Of a DNA stretch of 64,000 nt, positions 36,893 through 44,742 are shown piece after piece. The notes beneath the pieces were generated by a model that saw only the letters and a program-made list of their open reading frames with translations, made no database searches and was not told the origin of the DNA. The translations under genes were made by a program, and so were the position numbers. Source of the DNA: an uncultured Eubacterium sp. (GTDB taxonomy: Bacteria; Bacillota; Clostridia; Peptostreptococcales; Anaerovoracaceae); the NCBI GenBank assembly GCA_946555345.1, contig CAMNSS010000010.1, forward strand, positions 50,574 through 114,573, given 5' to 3'. Within the stretch, counting starts at the first letter, position 1, and the number at the start of each line of letters is the position of its first letter.

Positions 36893-37310
36893 TGATGAAA
36901 TGAATAAAAAAGCGGTCGCATTGTCATACGATGAGGAAAGCAATGCGGCTCCGGTGATCGTCGCCTCCGGCTCTGGCTACCTGGCGCAAAAAATCGTCGA
37001 AACGGCCCGCAGCAATGGGATTCCCGTTTATGAGGACAATTCCCTTGCCACGGTGCTCTCGCAGATGGAACTGGGCAGTGAAATTCCTGAACAGCTCTAT
37101 CAGGCAATCGTTGACATCTACGTTTATTTCCTGAATTTCGGAGCGAAGAATAAAGGCGGCTCCGGCCAGAAAAAACAACAGGCACAGCCAGGCCAGGAAG
37201 CCCCGGTACAAGAAAACCAGGCAAACCCAGCGGCGCAGGGCGGCCAGGCGGCACAGGAAAACCAGGAAACTCCAGCGGCGCAAAGCCAGCAAGCGCAACA
37301 AGGCCAATAG
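36879..37310 (+). CDS. flhX: FlhX: paralogue of the FlhB cytosolic C-terminal domain
   Basis: 143 residues. Residues 20-95 align by eye with the part of FlhB downstream of its cleavage site (APVIVASGSGYLAQKIVETA and EIPEQLYQAIVDIYVYFLNF match APVVLAKGQDEVAKRIIAEG and EIPVDYYSAVAEVLVYVYKL). It lacks the NPTH site and the membrane part. Such proteins can stand in for cleaved FlhB-C in the export switch. The last 45 residues are a Gln/Ala/Asn-rich tail ending at a TAG. The same low-complexity DNA continues beyond the stop. Confidence 0.85.
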   Translation: MSQFNDEMNKKAVALSYDEESNAAPVIVASGSGYLAQKIVETARSNGIPVYEDNSLATVLSQMELGSEIPEQLYQAIVDIYVYFLNFGAKNKGGSGQKKQQAQPGQEAPVQENQANPAAQGGQAAQENQETPAAQSQQAQQGQ

Positions 37311-37787
37311 CCGCAGCAAAGCCAGTGGCACAAGCAGGCCAGACAGTCCCGGTGGCATAGAACAGCAAGCGTTACAAACAAAACAGGCAGGCTCAGCAAC
37401 ACAGAACAGCAAGCGTTACAAACAAAACAAGCAGGCCCAGTGACGCAGGACGGCAATGCGGCACAAACAAAACAGGCAGGCTCAGCAACACAGAACAGCA
37501 AGCGCAGACAACAAAAGCGGCCAGCACGAGCGGCGAAGCCAGAATGCCCGCAACAAACCACCGGTCGCTTGCAAACGCACTGTGAATGTGCAGCAAATAC
37601 TACAAGACCCTGCTTGCGTTATGCAAGGTTTTGAGAATACAGCTATCACTATGAACGCATGGCGGCGCCGCAAACCCACGTTGCCAATATACAGCAAATT
37701 AGAAATAAAGTATTGACGAATCATCCGCAATATGGTTTCATAAAATAGAATGACAACTTATCCATATTTTTTGAAAGGAACGAACCG
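37311..37787. repeat. Low-complexity repeat region after flhX
   Basis: The CAG/CAA/GCA-rich DNA of the FlhX tail goes on past its TAG. A perfect 42-bp direct repeat occurs at 37374-37415 and 37463-37504, with a further partial copy between (44- and 45-bp steps). The flhX frame stays open after the TAG until a TGA at 37633. No ribosome site or recognisable protein is present. The last 150 bp carry no gene. Confidence 0.8.
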
Positions 37788-38615
37788 ATGGATTTATCGA
37801 CATACCTCATGATGAACAGCCTTTCAGGGCTTAATTCTACATCTGCAACTGGATTGTTTTCCCCAGGGCGGACTTCCAGTCTTTCCACGACGCTTACCTT
37901 CCTGGAAATCCTGCAAAATCTCCAGAAAGCGGATAACACCGCAAACAGCGCCAGCAGTACAAATGGCGCAGGCAACGCTGCCAGCCGTTCTGCCAGAGCT
38001 TCATCCAGCAATCTCTCAGCGGGCGCAGCCATGGACGCCATCTTCGAAAAGGCGGCGGCACGTTACGGCGTAAGCGTTGATTTGCTTAAGGCGATTGGAA
38101 AGGCTGAATCCAACTTCAATGCCTCTGCGAAATCACCAGCGGGCGCAATCGGCGTCATGCAGTTAATGCCGAAGACAGCAAGCTCCTTGGGCGTTACCAA
38201 TCCTTACGACGCAGAACAGAACATCATGGGCGGCGCAAAATACATATCACAAATGCTTAACCGTTATAACGGCAATGTCGAGCTAGCGCTTGCCGCATAC
38301 AACGCAGGACCGGGGAATGTGAAAAAATACGGCGGCGTTCCGCCATTTACCGAAACACAAAACTATATCAAACGAGTGACTGGATACATGGGCAGCGGCA
38401 ATGCACAAACAGCGCAGGCAGGCACGGCGGCAGCGGATAGCGCAAACAAAACGGCTGATAGCAACGCTTCCGCCAGCAGTTCAAAAGCCGGTACGATCGA
38501 AATCAAGACGGAAACCTTGATTACGCTATACAACCTGATGCGCGCGCAAATGGAAATGCAGCTGGCGAACAGTATGTTTTCTTTGAATGCAGAAGATAGC
38601 CTCCTTTCCCTCTGA
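37788..38615 (+). CDS. Lytic transglycosylase (SLT domain), probably flagellar
   Basis: 275 residues. Residues 1-80 are Ser/Asn/Ala-rich and have no classical signal peptide. An SLT domain spans about 83-200: catalytic Glu107 in GKAESNF, then [32 protein letters not shown] and TQNYIKRV. The C-terminal 70 residues are low complexity and end in a helix. The enzyme cleaves peptidoglycan glycan strands. Lack of a signal peptide, with position next to flagellar genes, suggests export by the flagellar system to open the wall for the rod, like FlgJ in other phyla; this is inference. Confidence 0.88.
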   Translation: MDLSTYLMMNSLSGLNSTSATGLFSPGRTSSLSTTLTFLEILQNLQKADNTANSASSTNGAGNAASRSARASSSNLSAGAAMDAIFEKAAARYGVSVDLLKAIGKAESNFNASAKSPAGAIGVMQLMPKTASSLGVTNPYDAEQNIMGGAKYISQMLNRYNGNVELALAAYNAGPGNVKKYGGVPPFTETQNYIKRVTGYMGSGNAQTAQAGTAAADSANKTADSNASASSSKAGTIEIKTETLITLYNLMRAQMEMQLANSMFSLNAEDSLLSL

Positions 38616-38656
38616 TGCGCTAGAGCATTCAGTATCGACCCTTGCACGTTTACATC

Positions 38657-38692
38657 AAAGAGCAGGCCACATCACGGCATCTGCTCTTTTTT
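38657..38692 (+). terminator. Terminator after the lytic transglycosylase
   Basis: Stem AAAGAGCAG/CTGCTCTTT with a 15-base loop and a run of T to 38692, about 40 bases after the stop codon. Confidence 0.85.
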
Positions 38693-38794
38693 ATTATAAT
38701 AAGATTTTGACAGAATAAGAAATGTCATTTACGATTTTCCGGCTTGCCGCAAATATTCAGGGAATATTCGGGAAATATCAATAAAGCTGGGCGC

Positions 38795-38866
38795 TGGAAC
38801 AAAATCATCAGAATCGGTGAAATCTGCCGTTGGAACAAAATCATTAGAATCGGTAAAGCTTGCCAC
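38795..38866. repeat. Two tandem 36-bp repeats in an intergenic region
   Basis: Units begin TGGAACAAAATCAT at 38795 and 38831, and a degenerate third follows. Read on the minus strand, the units encode FTDSDDFVP-like peptides within an open frame of 76 codons (38729-38959), but I see no ribosome site or homology. The rest of the 470-bp gap up to the alcohol dehydrogenase holds nothing I recognise. Confidence 0.75.
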
Positions 38867-39086
38867 TAAAACAGAACCGGCGAAACCGATTTCGTTCTTT
38901 TTGCAGATTTTCACGAAAACAGCGCAAAGGATATGAACCAGCCTTCGGCTGCAAAACATCCTGGCGTTATAGCAAGAAAAATGATATTATGATACCAGGC
39001 GAAACGGGCAAAATGAGCTGCGCTATTTTTCTAACAGCAATTTATTGTAATGGCCATCTATTACGATTTTATTGAGGAGGGATATT

Positions 39087-40319
39087 ATTCAAAACCTTAC
39101 AAAAAGGCTATATACGTTTTTTTGCAGAACGTATCAAGGGATATTTAAACTATTCATGAATTTTATCCCTTGGAAAATGCCTGAAACCCTGACAGGCGCT
39201 GGTTCTGTTAAGAAACTTCCAAAATGGGTCCAAGAGAAAGGCTTCAGCAATGTCCTGATCGTCACGGGCAAAAGGCACACAAAACTGGGCTTGCTAAACG
39301 ATCTGCAAAATGCGATGCATGATGCTGGCGTCAAATACACTATTTTCGATAACGTACAGCCCAATCCAACGGATCTCAATGTCCAAGAAGGACTAGCGCT
39401 TTTCCGGGAAAACGACTGCCAAGCGATCATCGCTTTCGGCGGCGGTTCACCAATGGATTGTGCAAAAGCGATCGGTGCGGCTGCCGTGAAAACGAAAAAG
39501 AGCGTTGAACAGTTGCAAGGGCTTTTCCGGGTTTTACATCGAATCCCGTGCATTTTCGCAGTCCCTACGACTGCGGGAACTGGTTCGGAAACTACGATCG
39601 CAGCAGTAATTACCAATGCCGGGACACACCACAAAGCATCCATAAACGACACTTCCCTAATGCCAAAATATGCGGTGCTTGACCCAGAACTGACAGCGGG
39701 ATTGCCGCCACAAGTTACCGCCACGACTGGAATGGACGCCCTCTGCCATGCTGTTGAAGCGTATACCAACAACACATATAATAGCAAACTGGAAAAAGAT
39801 CTTGCAGAAAAAGCCGTAAAGCTTATTTACGATAACCTATATGAAGCGTATTGCCACGGAGAAGACCTGGAAGCGCGCATCAATATGCAGCTTGCCGCCT
39901 TTTATGCGGGACGTGCTTTTACAAGAGGCTGTGTCGGGTATGTCCACGCCGTAGGGCATACGCTGGGCGGGCTTTATGGAACTGCGCATGGGCTTGCTAT
40001 GGCTGTCATCCTGCCGCACGTCATGCGCCAATTCGGGACTGCCGCCCATAAAAGGCTGGCGCGCCTTGCGGAAACCTGCGGCATACAGGGACGGGACAAT
40101 GCGGAAAAAGCCAATGCTTTTATCAACTGGATTGAAGAAATAAATTCCAAAATGGATATCCCAGCAGGACTGGATGTGATCCGTGAAGATGATGTTCCGC
40201 AGATCATCGAATGGGCAATGAAAGAAGCAAACCCGCTTTATCCCGTCCCCGTTATCTGGGGAAAAGAGGACTTTAGAAAACTGCTTCATGCCATCAGGCA
40301 GGTTTCGGCAGGGAAATAA
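39087..40319 (+). CDS. Iron-containing alcohol dehydrogenase, probable AUU start
   Basis: About 410 residues of the iron-dependent (group III) alcohol dehydrogenase family, which interconvert alcohols and aldehydes with NAD(P)H. The GGGSPMDCAKAIG nucleotide-binding motif is at about 130. Metal ligands are expected as Asp and three His in GTGSE...TGMDALCHAVEAY, HAVGHTLGG and GTAHGLAMAV. The N-terminal stretch LTKRLYTFFCRTYQ before the usual start region resembles long-form Clostridia members. GAGGAGG stands 6 bases before an in-frame ATT at 39087, with no ATG, GTG or TTG at that distance; ATG 39156 would lose this stretch. Confidence 0.88.
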   Translation: MQNLTKRLYTFFCRTYQGIFKLFMNFIPWKMPETLTGAGSVKKLPKWVQEKGFSNVLIVTGKRHTKLGLLNDLQNAMHDAGVKYTIFDNVQPNPTDLNVQEGLALFRENDCQAIIAFGGGSPMDCAKAIGAAAVKTKKSVEQLQGLFRVLHRIPCIFAVPTTAGTGSETTIAAVITNAGTHHKASINDTSLMPKYAVLDPELTAGLPPQVTATTGMDALCHAVEAYTNNTYNSKLEKDLAEKAVKLIYDNLYEAYCHGEDLEARINMQLAAFYAGRAFTRGCVGYVHAVGHTLGGLYGTAHGLAMAVILPHVMRQFGTAAHKRLARLAETCGIQGRDNAEKANAFINWIEEINSKMDIPAGLDVIREDDVPQIIEWAMKEANPLYPVPVIWGKEDFRKLLHAIRQVSAGK

Positions 40320-40610
40320 AGGCAGAAAAATTAAAACTCCGGCACGGTCATGAAACCGAAGCGGCGGATATTTGGTCTTTTTAACAAATGGCTAAATTTA
40401 AGCAAAAAATGCAACTTTTAAAGCATTTGCTACTTTATTTTCAACGCTTATAACCTGCCCAGCCGTCTTCGCAGCATTATGATTGCACAAAAAGGCAATC
40501 GAAGAAGCGAAAAGCATTGAAACGAAAGTAACATTTTGCAAAAAATTGGCGGACGCTGCTTACACCATCACGTTTATCATAAAATGGAATTTTGTGGCAG
40601 AGGAAATTTT

Positions 40611-40662
40611 AAAACTCTGTATAAAGGGAAAATCTTATCCCATTTATACAGAGTTTTTTGTT
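40611..40662 (+). terminator. Very strong hairpin/terminator
   Basis: A perfect 15-bp stem, AAAACTCTGTATAAA and TTTATACAGAGTTTT, with an inner GGGA/TCCC, followed by T-runs. It is about 290 bases after the alcohol dehydrogenase stop, farther than usual, so it could instead end an unrecognised transcript. Confidence 0.75.
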
Positions 40663-40953
40663 GCCGCATGATTTGTTCCGCTCCCGCAAATGGAAATCGG
40701 CCTTTTAAGAGGCAGGTTTACGAGAATTGCCAGCAAATAAATTTGCATTTATTTTGTTGTATCAGTAAAAGAGTACGGAAGTCTGCGCTGGTTTCTGATT
40801 TGGCAATCTTGTGCTTTCGCAAACCTTGTATTTTTGCAACAAAAACAGTGAAATATACAGAATTTGCAGGATTTGCACAAATGCAACTGTTCCGTCCATA
40901 AACAGGCGGCCTTGCTTCTATTTCTTGCTTCCATTTTCCCTGACAAATACAAT

Positions 40954-40980
40954 CGCCCCACTCGTAAAACGAGCGGGGCG
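40954..40980. terminator. GC-rich hairpin in the 40.3-41.2 kb gap
   Basis: Arms CGCCCC-A-CTCG and CGAG-C-GGGGCG around a TAAAA loop, with one mismatch. No good T-run is present on either side, so a terminator role is unproven. Confidence 0.45.
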
Positions 40981-41022
40981 AAATGTGAAGCGGAAAACGA
41001 AAAATCTAATCCCTCTGCTTAA

Positions 41023-41041
41023 CTGCGCCTTTCAGGCGCAG
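41023..41041 (-). terminator. Hairpin downstream of the carboxylesterase
   Basis: A perfect 8-bp stem, CTGCGCCT/AGGCGCAG, with a 3-base loop, 150 bases after the esterase stop. On the minus strand a T-rich stretch occurs only about 20 bases later, so it may act in RNA stability rather than termination. Confidence 0.4.
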
Positions 41042-41193
41042 AAATTTTCATGCCGATCGCAAACGAAGATTTCATGCGAACCGCAAAAGGAAAACGCCTT
41101 CCTATTGCGAGCGCCTCAAAACAGCTCAGCCCTTGCATGAAACCCTTCATTGACACCGCATTCTCGCGAGTCCATCGCTTCATTGTTCGTTCG

Positions 41194-42855
41194 CTACTCC
41201 GCAACACCATACGGCTTGAGCTGTCTCATATAATTGATGACGTCTGCCCGGTAGTCGCTTTCACAATGCCATTTGCTGTCGGGCGCAACCACCATATTGT
41301 ATTTTGTCTCCACATTATATGGCTTCCACTCGGAAATCAGGTCATTGTTCGGGTCGCCCGTCTTTGCAAAGGAATACAGCATGGCCTGCGCCTGTGCGAT
41401 CATATCATCCGACATTTTTTCAGGATCGCCCGTCAATTCAGTGTAGCCTTCCTTCGTGCCGAACTCAAAGCAAAGATCCATGCAATGCATTGCCCTGCCG
41501 TAAGGGGAAACCTCAGCGGAATCGCCGTTATATTCGATCACTTCCTCCATGTCCGGCGCATATTCCCAATAATACAGATACGTATTCTCGTTGTGCTGCG
41601 ACTGCATTTCCGCAATCATCTGCGTCGGGTAATTAAAGTAGATTTCGTTGTACAGATCCATCGCCTGCTTGACCGGGTCATCCCCCTTGGCGAGGAAATT
41701 GTCATAAAAGCCGTCCACGCCAACGCCATAATATCTCCCATATGCATCGGAACGCGCGGTATCGGTCTCAACCATATAATCATAGATTGACTGCGGATCG
41801 GAAATCGGGTCGGAGATGCTGTTATCCCAGTCTACCGCATTCCAGTCTTCTTCTCCATTCGTGCCGCCGATGAGAAGGTCGATATCGGCGGCCGCGCCGT
41901 TCTGCAAATCTTCCCACCACGTTTCAGAAATGATGTTCCCATCTGCGCAGCGCAGGCCTGGATGCGCTCGTCCTAACTTATCGACGATATCGGAAATATT
42001 TTCCGAAATATCCTCATCTGTCAGAGACATCGCTTCCTCGACGGTCTTTACACCCAGCATATCGAAAATGATTTCCGAATTTTTCTTCACCGTGTCTTTG
42101 GAAACCGCTTCCCTTGACTGCGTGCCGCTGTTGATAACCGCCCTGTTAAAATACTGATGCGTATCCTGGTCAGCCATCAGCATTTCGACTGCGCCGCCAC
42201 CGGCGGATTGTCCCATGATCGTAACATTGCCAGGGTTTCCGCCAAATGCCGATATGTTTTCGTTGATCCATTTTAATGCCTGCGTCTGATCCAGCTTGCT
42301 CAGGTTGATTGCATCTGCGTATTCATCCGTATAGCCTTCCAGAACCGACAGATCGACGCCGCCCATGATCGACAGCCTGTAATTAATCGTTACGAATACG
42401 CAGTCCTCCCCTTCCGGAAGGTTTCTGACAAAATATTCGCCGTCATAGGAGGGATCAGAGCTTCCGCCCCAGATACAGCTTCCGCCATGGATAAACACGA
42501 TTACAGGCTTGTCCTTGGTCTCCACGTCCTTTGTCCACACATTCAAGAACAAACAATCCTGCGAACATGGGTCTTGGGAAGCCACTTCCACTTCATCGTA
42601 TGGCTGGATGCAATTTTCCCCAAAGGCGGTTGCTTCAAATTCATCACCCGCAGTTGTCGTCACATCCGTTGGAGCTTGGAAAGGTTTCATGTTTCCGTAT
42701 CGAATCCCCAAAAATTCTGCCACGCCCTCATTGTCCTGTCCTATGTACGTTCCCGTAGGCGCTTCCACGCTTGGTCCTTCGCCGCCGCATCCAAACAAGC
42801 ACATGGACAGCAGCAATACGCCTGCGCAAGAAAACGCCAATAACACTCGCTTCAT
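41194..42855 (-). CDS. Type-B carboxylesterase, lipoprotein
   Basis: 553 residues. A signal peptide ends in the lipobox LFGC (Cys23), so the enzyme should be a lipoprotein on the outer face of the membrane. The alpha/beta hydrolase core has the oxyanion motif FIHGGSCIWG (about 121-130) and nucleophile Ser217 in MGQSAGGGA. The acid is probably a Glu in GTNGEEDW, and the His is in GRAMHCMDLCFEFG. Type-B esterases hydrolyse carboxylic esters; the natural substrate is unknown. GAAAGGAG precedes the ATG. It appears to stand alone. Confidence 0.93.
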   Translation of the reverse strand: MKRVLLAFSCAGVLLLSMCLFGCGGEGPSVEAPTGTYIGQDNEGVAEFLGIRYGNMKPFQAPTDVTTTAGDEFEATAFGENCIQPYDEVEVASQDPCSQDCLFLNVWTKDVETKDKPVIVFIHGGSCIWGGSSDPSYDGEYFVRNLPEGEDCVFVTINYRLSIMGGVDLSVLEGYTDEYADAINLSKLDQTQALKWINENISAFGGNPGNVTIMGQSAGGGAVEMLMADQDTHQYFNRAVINSGTQSREAVSKDTVKKNSEIIFDMLGVKTVEEAMSLTDEDISENISDIVDKLGRAHPGLRCADGNIISETWWEDLQNGAAADIDLLIGGTNGEEDWNAVDWDNSISDPISDPQSIYDYMVETDTARSDAYGRYYGVGVDGFYDNFLAKGDDPVKQAMDLYNEIYFNYPTQMIAEMQSQHNENTYLYYWEYAPDMEEVIEYNGDSAEVSPYGRAMHCMDLCFEFGTKEGYTELTGDPEKMSDDMIAQAQAMLYSFAKTGDPNNDLISEWKPYNVETKYNMVVAPDSKWHCESDYRADVINYMRQLKPYGVAE

Positions 42856-42930
42856 TTTCTTTCTCCTTTCAACATAAATTCAATTAAAATATAAACAACT
42901 GTTACGGGTAAATTTGCCGACAGGGTTTAC

Positions 42931-42982
42931 CCAATGGGATTCTTGCGACAACGCCGTACCAATCCCTGCGTTCATTATAACG
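42931..42982. repeat. Palindromic intergenic repeat, copy A (left end decayed)
   Basis: It has the core (GACAACGCCGTACCAATC) and the right end (CTGCGTTCATTATAACG) of the family, but the left end is degenerate (CCAATGGGATTC). Confidence 0.65.
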
Positions 42983-43014
42983 TGAATTTCCGCTTCTGCT
43001 TCCATTGAGGTTGA

Positions 43015-43074
43015 CGTTTCAATGAACGCTTCATCTCGGCAACGCCGTACCAATCGCTGCGTTCATTATAACGA
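43015..43074. repeat. Palindromic intergenic repeat, copy B
   Basis: Full unit: TTTCAATGAACGC on the left, CGGCAACGCCG core hairpin, GCGTTCATTATAACG on the right. The ends are inverted copies of each other (AATGAACGC/GCGTTCATT). Confidence 0.85.
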
Positions 43075-43114
43075 GCACCACCGTGCTACATCAGCAAAAA
43101 TCGCCAAGCGCGAG

Positions 43115-43170
43115 TTTCAATGAACGCTTCATTTCGGCAACGCCGCACCAATCCCTGCGTTCATTATACC
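43115..43170. repeat. Palindromic intergenic repeat, copy C
   Basis: Full unit almost identical to copy B. As in the pair at 2.2 kb, the spacer between B and C starts ATAACGAGCA and ends GCGAG. No gene lies in the 358-bp region 42856-43213. Confidence 0.85.
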
Positions 43171-43213
43171 CCCGCCCCAAACCATTTTCTATAATACGAT
43201 CGTACTGTTCGCC

Positions 43214-44188
43214 TCAAACGCTGCATTTTTTGATCAATTCATACCTGTTTTTTACCTGCATCTTTTTATAGATGTGCGACAGATGCTGTTTTACCGTACT
43301 TTCCGATATATAAAGGGCTTCCGCAATCTGCGGATTGCTCATCCCCTCGCATAATGCTGCGGCGACCTCCAGCTCCCTGGATGTCAGCTTGTATGCCCTG
43401 CCGATTTGCGAGAAATCCCCGCCGCGCTCGCTAGAGATCCCGAAGGCAGCCGGCATATAGTAATCTGCCCGCACCGAACCTTTTCGCGCAACCATGTAAA
43501 GCGTCAACCCACATACGATCAAATACAAAATATGCGCAGGATCAAAGCTGGAAAATAAAATCTCATTTGGCACAACGTCTTTGCAAGAAATGACATCCCA
43601 ATTCGTAATGTAAATCATATAAACCGTTAAACAAAGGCTGAGAAAAATCGCCCAGCGTTGCTGTTTATCGCCTTTTATTTTAAGCGCGCCATAGAAAATA
43701 AATCCCAAGGCAATCAAAATAACTGTAATGTCAAATATCACATTTAGGTACAGCATGATGCTCGATGCGGTCTGTTGATCGAGCGGCATGGCGTTTGGAA
43801 TAAATTTCACCAACAGATTCAGCCCGTCAACGGAAACACCATAAACCGCCGTGTAAATGACAAAACCCTTTGCGTTAATGAGATACGGATTGCCGGATAT
43901 AACGATGATCACCGAAACCCATGAGGCTACCACACAGAAGTAAGCGGCGTCCGATAAAGTGGTTAAGATATGAAACAATCCTATGGGAATTTCTAATTGC
44001 GTAAAAAAGGTCACAAACATTTCAAAAACAGTATAAAACAAAAAAGAACATAAAAGCGTTGAAACCATGCGGTATAATTTTCCTTTCCGCCGAAGCGAAA
44101 AGCGGATATAAAGCGTTGCCGAAACGGTGCAAACGATAATGCTGCCCACGTAAAGCAGCATATTTGTAAACATCGATAAAATAATCAT
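43214..44188 (-). CDS. Membrane-bound LuxR-type transcription regulator
   Basis: 324 residues from the ATG at 44188. A longer frame to 44467 would add a basic, non-membrane stretch that crosses the terminator region and is unlikely. Seven hydrophobic segments fill residues 1-245. A C-terminal LuxR/GerE helix-turn-helix follows (LTSRELEVAAALCEGMSNPQ, then SESTVKQHLSHIYKKMQVKN). Such proteins probably sense a signal through the membrane part and bind DNA directly. The ribosome site is weak. The target is unknown; the divergently unrelated neighbours give no clue. Confidence 0.85.
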   Translation of the reverse strand: MIILSMFTNMLLYVGSIIVCTVSATLYIRFSLRRKGKLYRMVSTLLCSFLFYTVFEMFVTFFTQLEIPIGLFHILTTLSDAAYFCVVASWVSVIIVISGNPYLINAKGFVIYTAVYGVSVDGLNLLVKFIPNAMPLDQQTASSIMLYLNVIFDITVILIALGFIFYGALKIKGDKQQRWAIFLSLCLTVYMIYITNWDVISCKDVVPNEILFSSFDPAHILYLIVCGLTLYMVARKGSVRADYYMPAAFGISSERGGDFSQIGRAYKLTSRELEVAAALCEGMSNPQIAEALYISESTVKQHLSHIYKKMQVKNRYELIKKCSV

Positions 44189-44741
44189 ATCATCATAATA
44201 TCCGCATTGATGATGATTTGCAATACCTTTCCGCCGCAATTCAGATGGATGCGGGCGGGCTTTCTCGACTTGCAGGCAGCTCAGGTTCAGCCTGCCCCGA
44301 TGCTCTGTTGCCTGATACGACTGGGTTTCCTGCCTGCTTTGGACGACACTTTGCGGGATGCTTTTTTCAGCGGCAGGCTTTCCTGCCTGCAAGCATTCGC
44401 TTCGAGCAATCATGCCGCCCGCCAAAACCATCACATTGCTTACAGCAAAGCGATATTTCCTGCACAACGAAAAAAGCCCGATTAAACAATCAGGCTTTTG
44501 CTTTCACGCTTTTATTCGTTTATCATGCCGCCGCCCGCTTTCCCAGCATTTCGGCAGACAATGCATATTTCACAATTTATAATATATAAATTCATAACTT
44601 ACGGCTCGCAATATGCGGTTTGCAGATTACGATATTGCGATTTCCCCGTCAAGCGATGGACGCTTCACAATTCACATCCCGCAATTTGGGATCTAAAAAT
44701 TACAATTTACAAATTTACAGCTCGCAGTATGCGGTTTGCAA
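44189..44741. other. 553-bp gene-free gap upstream of the LuxR-type gene
   Basis: It holds the nlpC terminator at 44470-44500, short GCAGGC/GCCTGC inverted and direct repeats around 44250-44400, and two copies of a 27-bp repeat (see 44600-44742). I see no gene with a ribosome site on either strand. Confidence 0.5.
44470..44500 (-). terminator. Terminator downstream of the NlpC/P60 gene
   Basis: On the minus strand AAAAGCCTGATT and AATCGGGCTTTT pair around a short loop and are followed by T. It lies 240 bases beyond the NlpC stop codon. Confidence 0.7.
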
Positions 44742-44742
44742 T
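44600..44742. repeat. Two 27-bp direct repeats flanking the nlpC 3' end
   Basis: ACGGCTCGCAATATGCGGTT at 44601 recurs as ACAGCTCGCAGTATGCGGTT at 44717, each followed by TGCA. The copies are 116 bp apart, and the second touches the NlpC stop codon. Confidence 0.7.

Larger units (their letters stand above)
40320..41193. other. 874-bp gene-free gap with three hairpins
   Basis: The gap lies between the convergent alcohol dehydrogenase and carboxylesterase genes. Apart from three hairpins (listed separately at 40611, 40954 and 41023) I see no gene: open frames are short, lack ribosome sites and have unnatural composition. It may contain a decayed gene or small RNAs. Confidence 0.55.

Noticed and set aside
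36889..37596. Several long minus-strand frames rich in Cys, Leu and Ala
   Set aside because: They are the complement of the Gln/Ala-rich flhX tail and its repeats, where stop codons are rare in every frame.
40483..41140. Short plus-strand frames in the 40.3-41.2 kb gap
   Set aside because: They cross the hairpins, lack ribosome sites and have random-looking composition.
42931..43170. Possible CRISPR array
   Set aside because: Only three units, one decayed, each a palindrome with internal hairpin, irregular spacing, no cas genes, and the same units occur at 2.2 kb.
44189..44467. N-terminal extension of the LuxR-type regulator (93 extra codons)
   Set aside because: The extension is basic and Gln-rich, lacks a ribosome site, and precedes a protein that otherwise begins at its first membrane helix.
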